A program made the position numbers and the translations under genes. A stretch of DNA of 64,000 bases from Sphagnum compactum (taxonomy: Eukaryota; Bryophyta; Sphagnopsida; Sphagnales), in NCBI GenBank assembly GCA_965153455.1, contig OZ234496.1, positions 17,662,304 to 17,726,303 on the forward strand, written 5' to 3'. Under the pieces are notes generated by a model, which searched no databases, had not been told where the DNA came from, and saw nothing but the letters and a program-made list of their open reading frames with translations. This document shows positions 11,570-22,662 of this stretch, one piece after another (the first letter of the stretch is position 1; each line of letters opens with the position of its first letter).

Positions 11570-12011
11570 CTATTGCCTGTCAGAATGCAAAAGTGTCCGC
11601 GCGTTAACACACACAACATTTTCCAAAACAATTTGTGCATCGTTGCGTGTAGTTTTCTGAACTACCCGCCAGCTAGCATTCGCTGCATTTTGCACATCGT
11701 TGCGTGTAGTTCTCTGAAGTGCCCGTCGGTTGGCATCCGCTGTAATCTGGGCATCGCTGCGCGCAGCTCTCTGAGCTGCTCGCCAGCTGGCATCCGCTGC
11801 AATCTGCATCGCTACGCATAGCTCTCTGAGTTGCCTGCCGGCTGGCATCCGCACCAATTTGCGCATCACTACGCGTAGCGCTGTGAGTTGCTCGCCGGTT
11901 GGCATCTGTCGCACGTTGCTCCTCAGATCGAGCAGCGTGCCTCTCCTGACTAAGACGATTCCGACGGATGCCCGGGTCCTCCAAAAGGGCCTCCTCTTCT
12001 TCTTCGTTCAT
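11570..12011 (-). pseudogene. N-terminal region of Helitron protein, frameshifted
   Basis: A likely original start is the ATG at 12011, followed by an acidic run (NEEEEEALLED) and then Arg/Ala-rich repeats. The first part reads in one frame to about 11808. There 'gatgcagatt' replaces the repeat's usual 'gatgcgcaaatt', a 2-bp deletion that moves the reading to the frame of the main ORF. That frame then meets a TAG at 11570-11572, one codon before the internal ATG at 11566. Charged Arg/Ala N-terminal extensions of this kind are known in other Helitron proteins; their role is unknown. Confidence 0.7.
11641..11925 (-). repeat. 57-bp in-frame tandem repeat in Helitron N-terminus (~5 units)
   Basis: The unit encodes 19 residues of the form RSDAQI-ADA-RRA-QR--. 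About five diverged copies follow each other (RSDAQIGADAS, RSDAQITADAN, RNDVQNAANAS and relatives). The period is 57 bp, so length changes would normally keep the frame. The unit resembles a helical Arg/Ala/Gln repeat. Confidence 0.8.
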
Positions 12012-12077
12012 TGGTTTAATGAGAGTTGTTGTGTTGAAGGGGGGGAGATAGGTGAAGAGGTCTGTTGAAAGCAAAGT

Positions 12078-12142
12078 TGGTTGCAATGAGCTCACATTGC
12101 GTCCCCTTTCCAGATGCCGGAACTCCAGAAATCATAATCCTC
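12078..12142. repeat. Direct repeat, first copy
   Basis: About 63 bp, 'tgcaatgagctcacattgcg' through 'aatcataatcctc', repeated at 12365-12428 with two to three differences. The first copy sits exactly where the Helitron coding region fades out, so it may mark the right-hand border of the element or of a captured fragment. Confidence 0.8.
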
Positions 12143-12364
12143 AGGGCCTCCATTCCTGCCGAGGCCTAAACTAATTTCGCCAGAGGAAAAAAAAAGAAAA
12201 ACCAATAAGTCGAAATATTATGATGTTCCAGTAGCAGCAGCGCTTTGAAATTCTGCTTGGACAACAACGAAGAAACAGTGTCAAAACTGGCTAAATTTAC
12301 AGCAATATTTCTTCCATCAGAAGTGCTTTCCAATTTGCAATTCAGGAAATTTCTTCAATGCACC

Positions 12365-12428
12365 TTGGCTGCAATGAGCTCACATTGCGTCCCCTTTCCA
12401 GAAACCGGAACTCCAGAAATCATAATCC
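12365..12428. repeat. Direct repeat, second copy
   Basis: Second copy of the ~63-bp sequence at 12078-12142, in the same orientation and separated by about 220 bp of unique sequence. Confidence 0.8.
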
Positions 12429-13936
12429 TCTTAAAAAACTAATCAATATCAATCAATCCTTGGTTGAGTTCTAGGGGCAGGTTTTTAGGAAATTGAGGAT
12501 GATGTGATTATATTCCTTGGGATTCTCAATTTGAGGTATGTGCCCACAATTCTTCATCACAACCAACTTTGCTCTGCTTATACCTAAGTGTCTACACAGT
12601 TAATGCTTAAGTTAATGCCCTGGTCGCAAGGGCATTCCTGAAATATGTGCCCTTCCTTGGCTGTGTGTAGAATATCAAAAGGGCCATACTGGTACATGAT
12701 TCCAACCTCAAGCCAAATTGTTAAAAAATGTTTCAACCATAGGCCAAAGTGCTCAAAAAATTCTAATCCTAGGCCAAAGTGTCCAAAAAAGATTTTAACT
12801 TTGAGCCACACTCTCTAAATATATTCCAACCTTGAGCCAATATGCATATGCAAAATTTAGTTTTGTCTTGGGGTAAACTTTCTTGACATGAGGTCTAACA
12901 ATAAGCCAATATACGTGTATTATTATTATTTTAAATGTGTATTTGCATCAAATACACAAAAATTCTTGGTCCAATGGCTTGGGGCTATTAAATTTGACCC
13001 AAGGTCATTGTCTTAAGGGCATAGGACAATTGTCTTAAGGGTGTAGGACATTTACCTTAAGGGCATGGGACATTTGTTTTGAGAATGGATGACATTTGGC
13101 TTAAGAGAGTAAGACATTTGTCCTAGGGGTGTGAAACATTTGTCTTAAGGGTGCTAAAACATTTGTCTTAATGTTGGTCTACCCAACATACTAACTTTCA
13201 TGTGAGAAGAGCACCCGGGATGGTGGGCAGTGACAAAAAAAAGTTTTTTCACCTTCATAATTTGCTCGAACTTACTGGACAAAAAAAATTCTCAAACTGC
13301 CCAAAATTTCTAAAGCATGAGAACATTTTCAGAATGCCCCAAAAATTTGGGCATAAATGAAAACTATCTTCAACATTTATAAGGTGTCGGTTATTATTGA
13401 GCAAAATGAGAATTCCCAAAATGCCAATAAATTTCAAGCATCCAGTGCCCAATATATTTTGGGCAGAAATGATAAAAATCAGCATTTATAACTTTCCAAA
13501 GCAAGCTAAAATTTCCAAAATTGCCTAAAATTTTTTCAAGCATCTTAAAAAAAAAATCTCATGAATATTTTCGAGCATAGGATTTGTTGATTTCCCAAAT
13601 TCTTCAGCAAAAATGAAAAAAAATCAACCTATATAATCTACCCAAAATATATTGGGCAGAATAAAGATTCTCAAACTAATGAATATTTTTCAAGCATTTT
13701 GAGAAATGTTTTTTAGGAATTTTTTAGAATGCCCAATTTTAAACCTAATTGTAAGCCTCAGTGCTAAATTTTTGTTAATCTTAAGTCAAAACAATTAAAA
13801 GATTCTAACCCAAGCCAAAATGGCAATTTTTAAAAATCCTAAGTCAAAATAATAAAAAGATTCTAATCCTTAGGCTTAAATAGAGATTTTGTTAACAAAA
13901 AACTCGAATTGAATTTTTTTTTAAATTTAAAAAAAA
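12429..13936. other. AT-rich non-coding stretch with degenerate repeats
   Basis: No gene seen. Between 12700 and 12840 a degenerate 'ggccaaagtg(t/c)tcaaaaaa' unit recurs. Between 13000 and 13170 there is a minisatellite built on 'cttaagggtgtaggacattt', about 27 bp per unit and six units. From 13255 to 13740 'cccaaaatttttcaagcat'-type units recur loosely. These look like old, heavily mutated tandem repeats. Confidence 0.55.
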
Positions 13937-15049
13937 AGGAGATGATGGAAGAGGACGACGACGACGAATGGCGGCAGCAGCAATTTATCCAAATGTTTAT
14001 GTGATTCAATCCTGTAATTTATGAAAAACTCCTATAGTCTTGCAATTTGCCAAAAGCTACAAACTAATTTTAAAAAACAAAAAATTGTTGAAAAAAAAAT
14101 GAGAAACGAGAGAAGAAATCTTTTGAAAACAACACAAGAAATTTCAAATTAAAAAAGAAGAAAACAAGTTATTAATAAATAAATAAAATGAAACAAAGTT
14201 GTAACAAAAAAGAAAAAAACCGAACAAATATATATTTTTCAAAGGGAAAAAACTAGAAAAAAAATAAAAACAAAAACCACTTTAACAATTAGAAACTTTT
14301 TAAAAACACTTTAAAATATAAACAAAATGAAAACATATAAAATAAATATATTTAAACATGAAACAAAAAAAGGAAATACAGTAAAATAATCTTTAAAGAA
14401 AATCAAAAAATAGATGACAAAAAATAAGAAACAAAACAGTGAGCAAAAGAAAGAGAAAAAAAACCATACTTGAAAAAAAAATGAGGTTTGTTTTCTTTTT
14501 CCAAACTTCAAACCTGCGTCTAATCAAACAAAAATACAAAAGTTTTTTAAAATTATTTTCATTACAAAACATATTAGAAAAACTAGAATTTTTTGAAAAA
14601 GAAAATAGAAAAAATAAATAATAAATAAATAAATGCATAAAAATAGAAACAAGTGAAGATAGACAAAATAAAAATAGAAAAAATTAAAGCATGAAACAAA
14701 CATAAACAAAAAAAAAGTAACAACGCAAAAACTATATAAAAGGAATGGAAACAAATGAAACAAGGAAATGGAAATACAGTAAAATAATTTTAAAAGAAAA
14801 AAATTTACAAAACTGAAGAAACCAAATCAAGAGTAAAAAATAAGGAAAAAAAAACTTATAATAATGAAAAAAAGCCCTGCTTAAAAAAGAATGAGGTGTG
14901 TCTTCTTTCTCCAAACTTCAAATTTGCATCCAAATAAACACATTAGAAAAAAAAGGATAAAAGTTTCTAGAAAAAACTAAAACATGAACCAAGTTTAAAG
15001 AAACCGGGGGACTTCACAGTGCTCGAAGGTCGTGGGTATCCACTACATA
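13937..15049. repeat. A-rich dispersed repeat, copy 2
   Basis: Near-copy of 499-1662. The two copies share the 'gatgatggaagaggacgacg' start, the poly-A-rich body and the degenerate 3'-type end 'gggacttcacagtgctcgaaggtcgtgggtatcc'. Small deletions distinguish the copies. Non-coding. Confidence 0.75.
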
Positions 15050-15450
15050 TTAGGTGTATGTCCGTCCGGTCGTCCTCCTTGGGGGTAAGGGGGTTAGGGT
15101 TAGCACGCTCATAAACGCGTTTCAAAAGAAGAAAGCTTGGAATTTGCCCAAATCCTCCACAAATCTCAGCGATTTCAAAACCTGTTTTTTTTCTCCTCAA
15201 AATGTGGCGATTTCAAAACTCTTTTTTTTCCCCTCCTGGAGATGTGGCGATTTAGTTTTTTTTTTGGAAATTTTCCAAAATGCTCACTTCACCATGTATG
15301 TTTTCATAGGGGACTTTTCAACGAATTTTCGTCACAAAAAATAAATAAAATACAAATAAAATTAACTGCTTTGCGCCTTTGTGTGTGTCTCTCTTTGTTT
15401 AAAGAAACTGGGGGACTTCACAATGTCTGAAGGACACGGGTACCCACTAG
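15050..15450 (+). mobile_element. Short non-autonomous Helitron (family B)
   Basis: About 400 bp, matching 1663-2067 and 2897-3304 along its length. It ends with 'aaggacacgggtacccactag' character: CTAG at 15447-15450, then T. The internal ~380 bp equals the helicase-element tail at 6737-7085. The left edge is approximate. Confidence 0.72.
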
Positions 15451-16217
15451 TCTACTTATATAATATTTTAGGTTTTGTCCTGTTGTGGTTGGCAGTCGTC
15501 CTTTCCATCCATCCGTCCCGTCGTCCATCTCGTCATCCATTCGTCCCTCTATCCATCCAAGGCAAAGAGGGGGCGGGGGAGGCCGGGGGTCCTTCTTTAA
15601 ATTGCAAAACTCCACTGTTTCAGGGAATTGCCCATTCTGCCCTATTTATAGCACAAAAGGTATCATCTATTATGAAGGGGTATTGGCCCATAATAAAAAT
15701 TTCAGGCAGGCACTGAGGAAGGCTCGGGTATGCAATCAGTGCAGCCAATTTTTTCCTTTTTTGGGTTTTGGGGAGAGGGGGGAAGAGAGAAAATTTTTCT
15801 TTTTTCTATTGGGGGTAGGGGTCGCGTCATCCATCCATGGAATGGAGGAGACAATCATGCGACAATTTATCTCATAGTAAGGAGGTAGTTGCCAGGAGGG
15901 ACCGACCCCAGGTCGTCCCTAGCCGTGTTGTTTTTTATTTTATTTTTCTAAGATTTTTTGTTTGTAGCCACAGTGGGGTTCTTCCATAGAAAAATGTGAC
16001 GACCTTCCTCAAGAAGATTGTGCCAAAACTGGCTATAAAGCCGGATATGAAGTAAACAACTGTAATCATGCTTCTATATCTTTAACTACACACTCAAAAC
16101 CAACCAAATATATTTGATAATTTTGTCTTTTTTTGCTCGTTGCCCCCCTCCCCCCCCCCACTCACTTTTGGGGGACTTCATAGTGTCCGAAGGCCAAAGG
16201 TCACAGGTACCCACTAG
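15451..16217 (+). mobile_element. Candidate Helitron abutting the previous element
   Basis: It starts TCTACTTATATAATATTTTA, a textbook Helitron-like 5' end, immediately after the preceding CTAG. It ends with CTAG at 16214-16217 preceded by a family B tail ('gggggacttcatagtgtccg'), with an 8-bp 'aaaggcca'-type insertion in the hairpin. A poly-C tract (16143-16159) precedes the 3' end, as it also does at 17078-17093. No protein-coding region was found inside. Confidence 0.55.
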
Positions 16218-16289
16218 TGCAGCAAAACTGTGCACCTGCTACACAAGAGTGTAATAAATATGATCTGACTACTGCTGATCCCTGTTTTT

Positions 16290-16443
16290 GATGGCCAATC
16301 ATAATGATTGGTCCAGGTGGTTTGCTATTAGCAATTCTTCCCCATTTCAGTTTTATATGTGAGGTTATTACAAAAAATATAAATAACCAGAAATATTTTT
16401 GTGGGGTCATATACTGGGCACCGGTAGGGGATGCTCTAATAGG
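16290..16443. mobile_element. Degenerate relative of the MITE at 55728-55956
   Basis: The core 'cataatgattggtccaggtg' through 'gtttgctattag' and the right end 'actgggcaccgg...ggatgctcta' match the intact MITE at 55728-55956. The left terminal repeat is not recognisable, so this is a decayed or truncated copy. Confidence 0.65.
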
Positions 16444-17143
16444 AGCAAATGAGAATTTGGCACAAACCCCAAATTGCCAGGGTCATGGGACACTGGCTCT
16501 TAGTTAGGTGTGTAGTGGCCAATGTGTTTTTGTCCTCTAGTACAAAATGCTTTTGTCTTCTAATAAGCATGAATTTGGGCAACCCAAAAATTGCCAGGTT
16601 CATATGAAGCTGGGACCAATAGCTAGGAAGGTGTGGGGTGGTAGTGATAGGTGGGCTACATGATTAGGTGCTATTATCCATCAGTGTATATATATTTCCC
16701 ACTGGATCTCTATTTAGTTGGTTGCCAGGACCCCCTCTCTCCACATGTATGGCAGGTACTTAACTTACTCATGCTTCTATATCTTTGACTACACACTCAA
16801 AACCAACCAAATATATTTGATAATTTTGTCTTTTTTGGCGCCCCGATCTTAGATGTAGGTTGATTAATCGTCGCTAGTGTCAGCTGCGAAACCAACGTTC
16901 AGCCGGCAATCAACTGCTCCCCAACGCCTCGCTGAGGTGTGACGGAAAAGCGCTGATTGATTTGGTAGATGGTCTGTCCTCAAGGTCCTCGACACAGAAT
17001 CAACTGCTCCCCAACACACAATCAACTGCTCCCCAACACACAACTGTGTTTGTTAATTGTGTTTGTCTTTTTTTGTTGCCCCCCTCCCCCCCCCTCACTT
17101 TTGGGGGACTTCACAGTGTCCGAAGGTCACGGGTACCTACTAG
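16444..17143 (+). mobile_element. Helitron-type segment with family B 3' end
   Basis: It ends with hairpin GTGTCCGAAGGTCAC, GGGTACCTA and CTAG at 17140-17143. Inside, 16768-16836 repeats 16069-16145 ('catgcttctatatctttgac'). 16838-16995 is a ~160-bp copy of the 3' end of the retroelement at 43574. The 5' border was not found. This looks like a Helitron that has captured or been invaded by a retroelement end. Confidence 0.5.
16838..16995 (-). repeat. Retroelement 3'-end fragment
   Basis: About 80-85% similar by eye to 43574-43735: 'ggcgccccgat(c/t)ttagatg', 'tgcgaaaccaacgttcagcc', 'caactgctccccaacgcctc', 'ttggtagatggtctgtcctc'. On the minus strand this is the extreme C-terminal coding and 3' UTR end of that retroelement family. 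Confidence 0.8.
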
Positions 17144-17149
17144 TATATA

Positions 17150-19795
17150 TACATATTTAGAATCCTCAATACCGTGTGGACCCAAATGAGTCTGATTGCC
17201 CTTTCTATCGCCAGTATACATGGGAAGTCGCATGCTTGGCAATATTAATAATCCCCACTTGTTGATATCCATGCGTTGTGTCATTAACTTGGTGTCACGT
17301 GCACGTTCAATAGGTGGTCTATTGCTGCCGATTACTTGAAATAGACGTCAATAGGTGGTCAATAGATTACCAACATATGTATTGTCTTCACATTTTTCTC
17401 CTGCTTCTAGCACGCAAGGATAAATTGAATCAAAAAATTGCCCAGAGTTAAGCTGTGCTGATAACCAAGCCAATTTCATTCTTTCTTTGCTGAGGTTCAA
17501 AAGTATCAACACTAGAGAGAAAGTAGAAAGAAAACAATTTTGCCACTTCCACCTCGTTCACAAAGACAGAGGAAGATAGGAGTTGTGTGAACGTGAAGGT
17601 ACTGTTTCCCTTTTCACACAAAGTATGAGCGACTTGTGCTCCTTTTGTGCAGCAACTATTGGCCTCTATCTGCCATATCGACACTATCGACACTCCTTGT
17701 CTCTATTGGAGTTTCACCTGCTCTTGAAGATAGGAGAGTTGCTATTCATAATCTTCCCGTGGAGTTGTGAGGAACTGTCCCCTATATACAAATTAACTCA
17801 ATTGCCTTCTGGCGAACTGGTATTCACTCCTACATGTTTTCGTTCACAGCAGAATTTTTTTCTTTCTCAGATGTCTTCATCTTAAATTTGTTGTTTCTAA
17901 CAAGTTCTTTAGTTGTCAATTTCCATAGGTGATTTATGTATGACCTGTAGGCAGCACTGGCATCTAAGGCTCAAATTAGACTTGAGCTAACCCACTTTGG
18001 GGTCTCTCAAGTTAGATGCCGGTCATGTCAATGGCTCAAACAAAGCCTTGAAGAAGTGACAGAAAAAACAACAGGTGTTTTGTTCTCTGGTTCCATCGGC
18101 AACCAAATCAACTACATGATGAACCATGGAAAAACCAACTAGACAGTCAACTGGAGAAAAATCAACTATGACAACTTTTTTCCTTCATGTTTTTTCAAAT
18201 GTTTTAGCTCAAAAAAATCAATCAGATGACCATAATTTTTGCAGTCACTAACAGAATCCAAATTGAAGCTAAGCAATTAAAAGTACCCCAAATTCTGGGG
18301 GTTTTGAAGAGGTGGAGCGTGTATAGTCAATTGAAAGTGAAACGTTGTGTTTACTAGGAGAACATGTTGGCCTTGAATCTTGTTCATAATCATGTATATA
18401 AATGTTTTTCTCTTGACTAATTGTCTAATGTGCAATTGTAGGCTTTATCATGGGCACACCTTTGACAACTGATGTCTTTGACAGACAACCAAAATTTGAT
18501 GTTCGTACTGCTGAAATAAAGAACTAACTCAGCAAAAGATTTCCAAATACAGACCAAGTACAGATTGTCCAAATAGAGAGCTCCGAAAACTTGGCTATCC
18601 GGATCATCCCAATGAAATCCCTCAACCACATCAATCAATGGGGCTACTTGATGAAGTTCAAGCATTGAACGAGGAAGTTCAAGCATTGAACAAGCAAGTT
18701 CAAAACTTGTCGAATGAAGTTCGTCAAAATAAGGAGTCACAAGATAATTTTCAAAAAAGCGTTGAAGTAGACAGGAAATTTTCTCAAATGGTCCAGGTAT
18801 GAAGCTTACTTCCTGGACAAAAATTTGACATTGAATTATAGCTTTTGGGCAAAATATGAAATTGAGATGAATATCGCATGGGGTTTGCAAAGTCAACCGA
18901 TTTTACAACAAGTTCTATCGTACTCATGATCATCATCATGTTTGGACGCTCCAAAGGGTTCTAGCCCTTTGTTTGCAGTTCAGGATGTTGTCTTGGAACT
19001 TTTAAAAGCTTGCGACGACAAGGCATGGACGTGCATTCAAAAATGTGAATTGCGAGAACTTTTTCTGCCTGAGAGAAAGCCGCTACCTGCTACATATCAG
19101 TGGTTGCTTGAACAATCGAAAAATGGGGACAGCAACGTGCAAGCTTGTCTAGAAAAGGTCCATTCAGAAGTAAAAGTAATGTCTGAGACACCATTTGATG
19201 TCGAATCAATGCTTGCTTCCTTGTCATCATACAAGAAAGCCAAAGAAGAAAGAGATCGGAGAGGCCATCCTTGCGGGTGAGTCTAGTTTGTGCAACATTT
19301 TTCAATTCCTTTCTTCACATGTTCTCAATTTACAACTTCATAATGAGTTTAACTGACACGTTTGTTTGATTCTTATGCAGTCTTTCTGATAAAGAAAAAA
19401 TGGAGGACATCATAAAATTTGTCAAAAAACTCGCTGAGGGTGATGAACCGCTCCCTAAACCTTATAAAAATTCTGATAGAGAGCTTGTGAAGAAAGCAGT
19501 TTCGCACTGGTCAAAGACTCATGATCAAGAGGCAGGTCCTTCTGGTGAAAGAAAACGCACCAAAGTTAAGAGATCCAACAGAACTAGGAAGAAGCCATAT
19601 CAATGAATTTGACCAACATTTAGTTGAAGGTGATGAAGTTGGTTTTCATGAATGGTGATGATGTTGAGGACCTTTGTTCGTTAACTTGGGTGATTGATTA
19701 TTGAAGAAGTCTCTGACTTTGGAATCAATGAGGAAGACCAAACTTTCCACTTAAAGATTTGATGTGCCATAATTTCACTGTAAACTACTAGGTGT
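17150..19795 (+). repeat. Tandem duplication unit 1 (gene-bearing part)
   Basis: Nearly identical to 23757-26373 (unit 2) and clearly homologous to 30775-30925, 31970-32042 and 33290-35860 (unit 3). It includes about 1.3 kb of 5' flank and all introns of the three-exon gene. Similarity to unit 2 stops near 19786. The frames at 17448-17693 and 17583-17885 are identical to those at 24046-24291 and 24181-24483 only because the DNA is duplicated; I cannot say that they are coding. Confidence 0.9.
18450..19606 (+). pseudogene. Uncharacterised three-exon gene, copy 1 (frameshifted)
   Basis: I do not recognise this family. Model from comparison of three copies: exon 1 18450-18796, exon 2 18984-19276, exon 3 19381-19606, all with GT-AG introns. 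A 1-bp deletion near 18525 ('gaactaactc' where copy 3 has 'gaacgatactc') shifts exon 1 into a stop. Adding that base back makes the exon sum 867, an exact multiple of three, which supports the model. The C-terminus is Lys/Arg-rich (GERKRTKVKRSNRTRKK), like a nuclear localisation signal. Exon 1 contains two Glu/Val/Gln-rich repeats (EVQALNE, EVQALNK), probably a short coiled coil. An AG acceptor just before the ATG (18440) suggests a further 5' exon or a 5' UTR intron. Confidence 0.7.
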
Positions 19796-21939
19796 ATTCC
19801 AATACCATCCTTTCACATGTAGTTTCTTGAGAAGTACACATATGGCATTTTATCCACTAGATGTATTATATTTCAAGGATATCCAATTTGTATACAAAGT
19901 CAAACTCCATTCACATGAACTATAGTTTTTTGGAAAATATCCACACTAGGAATTTTTCAACCAATCTAGTATATTTGAGTTTGTTTATTTGTATGTAGGC
20001 TTTTTAACGTTGGGGAAAATAAAAGAAAATAAATAGGCAACTAAGTGTGATTTAGTGGTTTTTCAACCTTCAAGGGTGCATTTACCTCTATTTCATAGAT
20101 GTCTAATTTCCAACAAATATCATACAACCATTTTCAAATATGATTTAGACCTACTACCTTAAAGGTTTGACATCGTTATTACTACATGGTTCTTATCATT
20201 AATTGACTGGATGATTCATACCACCTCATGTGGATGCTTGTTTCAATAAATTAAAAATTAGAAAAGCCATCACTTAAATTTTGAAAAAAATCCATTATAA
20301 TTTTTTTTAATTCAAAAGATTTGTATTACATATTGCCTAATATTAAAAAAATCTTAAGATTTCAAATACTCAAATTATTTGAATTCATTAAAACATAATT
20401 GAATTAATGGGGCAAGAATCAGCTCTCTTCAATCATGTAATTAATATCTTTTTAGTAATATAAACAATGAATAGTTAACACATAGTAGAATTTCCATAAT
20501 TGACATTTATATGTGGCAACTTATGATATGTAAGGCATCTATTGTGTAAGTCTATTTTTTACAAAGATGGTTGAAAAAGGAAATGTGATTTGGTAAATAG
20601 CTAGATGAAGTTGGTAGGGAACAAGCATGTGCATCATGTGTTACAAGATCCATGCCCAACATTATCAAGTATAACAAAGTCACACAAACAATAGGTTCAC
20701 AAAGATTTTCATTATGTTATTATAGTGGCTTGGTATCTTGAACTTGCAAGTGCAAATGACCTTGTTTTTGTGATACAAAATATGAAATTCCTAGATCAAC
20801 GCTCAGGGGATAAACTCCAAACATGAAACAAAAATTAAAACCATGTTGAAACTAAAATGAATTTCAACAAAGATAAAATTAAATAAATCCTACATAAAGC
20901 AAGATATTATGTAGTAACTACTTAAATCCCAAACACTTGGAATCTTGGATTGTAAGTATACATGGTTATTTTGAATCTATTCAACATATTTATATTGTAG
21001 GTACAACAAGTTTGCACCACACTTTACTGACTTTATAAATTGTAGAGCTAGAAATCCTAGAAGCAAAGGCATTAAGCAGTTGGGTCTCAAAATAAAATTG
21101 AACTAGTTTGAGATCGAAATGCCAAAATTTGAAAATTATTTATACAAGGTACCAATTTCCAAACCTACCAAAGAGCCAAAAAAGTTTATTTTGGCATGTA
21201 GGTATTGAAATTGGTAGCACTTTGGGATAACGTTCGATTGGCTCTACTTGATAACATTTTATGACCAATAGGTGATTAAAACCAACTTCTAATTGTAGGC
21301 CAATAGTTTCTCTAAAAACCAATTGGGTTATTGCCTTTGTGTTCATACTACAACATTGTAAACAAGTTTTCAATTGTCACCCTAGCATTGTGCTTAGTGA
21401 TACACTTTATGAATTCATTACAAACTTTTTGAAACAAATATTGAAATCGTGTAAATTTATGCACTCCCTACAAATCTCTTAGAATCTGAACTTTTTTCAC
21501 ATTCACAAGCTTTAGGTTTCCTTCATCTAACTCATGGTGGGCATTCCAAAGGAGATTCATGAGGCTTAGGTTGAAACTCTTATATCCCATTCACAAAACA
21601 CTTTAAACCTTGTTCACACTTAACTGATTCAAGATAAAAATCCAAACGACTAATTTAACTCATTTTATCCCTATCTAACTAGGACCTAATTGAACAATTA
21701 AACTAACACACTTGACAAATTGGTAATCATGTAACTATCTTAGATTTCAACATGCGCGCTTTTGTACCTTAGTGCACTTGTTGATGTTTGTAGTTTTGGT
21801 ATGATTTTGAGTTTGTTTAGTGGCTCTATATAATAGAGTTTTGACCTTGCGTAATTGGTGTGTTTTTTGTGTCCAACTAATCTATTATCTATGATTTTTT
21901 GTAGGCAATCTCTTGTTACAATGGGCAAGGTCCATTTCT
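19796..21939. other. AT-rich non-coding stretch
   Basis: No gene is supported. This 2.1-kb stretch replaces the 26374-29970 part of unit 2 and is not obviously related to it. Short open frames only. Confidence 0.5.
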
Positions 21940-22662
21940 AAAACGTGTTTAATATGTATTAATAGTACATTACACTTAAAATCACATTGCCAACTATTCT
22001 AGATGAATAATCACATAACACAAGCTATTCATGAATGCAATTGACTTCAAAAATAAGTTAGAGGAGGGATATTATTAAAAAGAATGCACATCCTAATAAG
22101 CCTATCCTAGGTTTATAATAAGTTGGTCTATCATCAACTCTCAATAAATCATATCTAATTCAAAATAAGACCAAAAAATAAGCTGGAAAATTTGGATTGG
22201 TTGTTATATTTTATTCTCTCTCCCATTTTTTGACAAAAAATTCACATAAGATGTCTAAGTGAAATTTGGCATAATCCTTATTCACATGATAATAAGGCAA
22301 TACACCTTATCTCAAGATTATTTAGTTGAGAATTGCATCCATCACTTGACAAAGGGAGAGCTTTGAATAATAGACAATTCAATAACCGGGCGAACCATAT
22401 GTGATCATGTGAAGATTTCAGATTATTGATCATTGAGATAATCAATAATTGCACCAAGATAATCAAACCTGGAATCCCCCTGATGCAGCAGGTCCAAAAC
22501 GTGGACAACTGGCATCAAATTCCCCAAAACTACAAACTCTGTCAAAATGTGCCCCAAAAATATACAGTATTAACAGATGAGTTGATAATGTGGCCTATAT
22601 GATTGAATATGGACATAAGCAACCATTCTATTGAAATATATATACATATATAGACATATATA
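21940..22662. repeat. Duplicated spacer block, copy 1
   Basis: Matches 29975-30775 from 'acgtgtttaatatgtat' to 'ttgaaatatatacatatat', with small differences and about 60 bp more in the second copy near 30580-30670. It precedes the gene-bearing part of the next duplication unit in both places, so it belongs to the tandem unit. Confidence 0.88.

Larger units (their letters stand above)
6737..12097 (-). mobile_element. Helitron with Rep-helicase ORF (decayed)
   Basis: Minus-strand rolling-circle transposon. It contains a Helitron Rep/helicase reading frame (7157-about 12011) and, downstream of it, the ~350-bp tail (6737-7085) shared with the short family B Helitrons. The tail ends at the hairpin's second arm: after 'gtgtccgaagg' the expected 'tcacgggtacccactag' is missing, so the 3' border has been lost or rearranged. 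No 5' TC border was recognised to the right of 12097. Two in-frame TAG codons and a 2-bp deletion break the protein, so this copy is probably not active. Its GC content and codon use are well above those of the flanking AT-rich DNA. Confidence 0.9.

Noticed and set aside
17448-17693. 81-residue frame identical in two places (also 24046-24291)
   Set aside because: The identity comes from near-identical duplicated DNA, so it is no evidence of protein conservation; unit 3 does not keep the frame.
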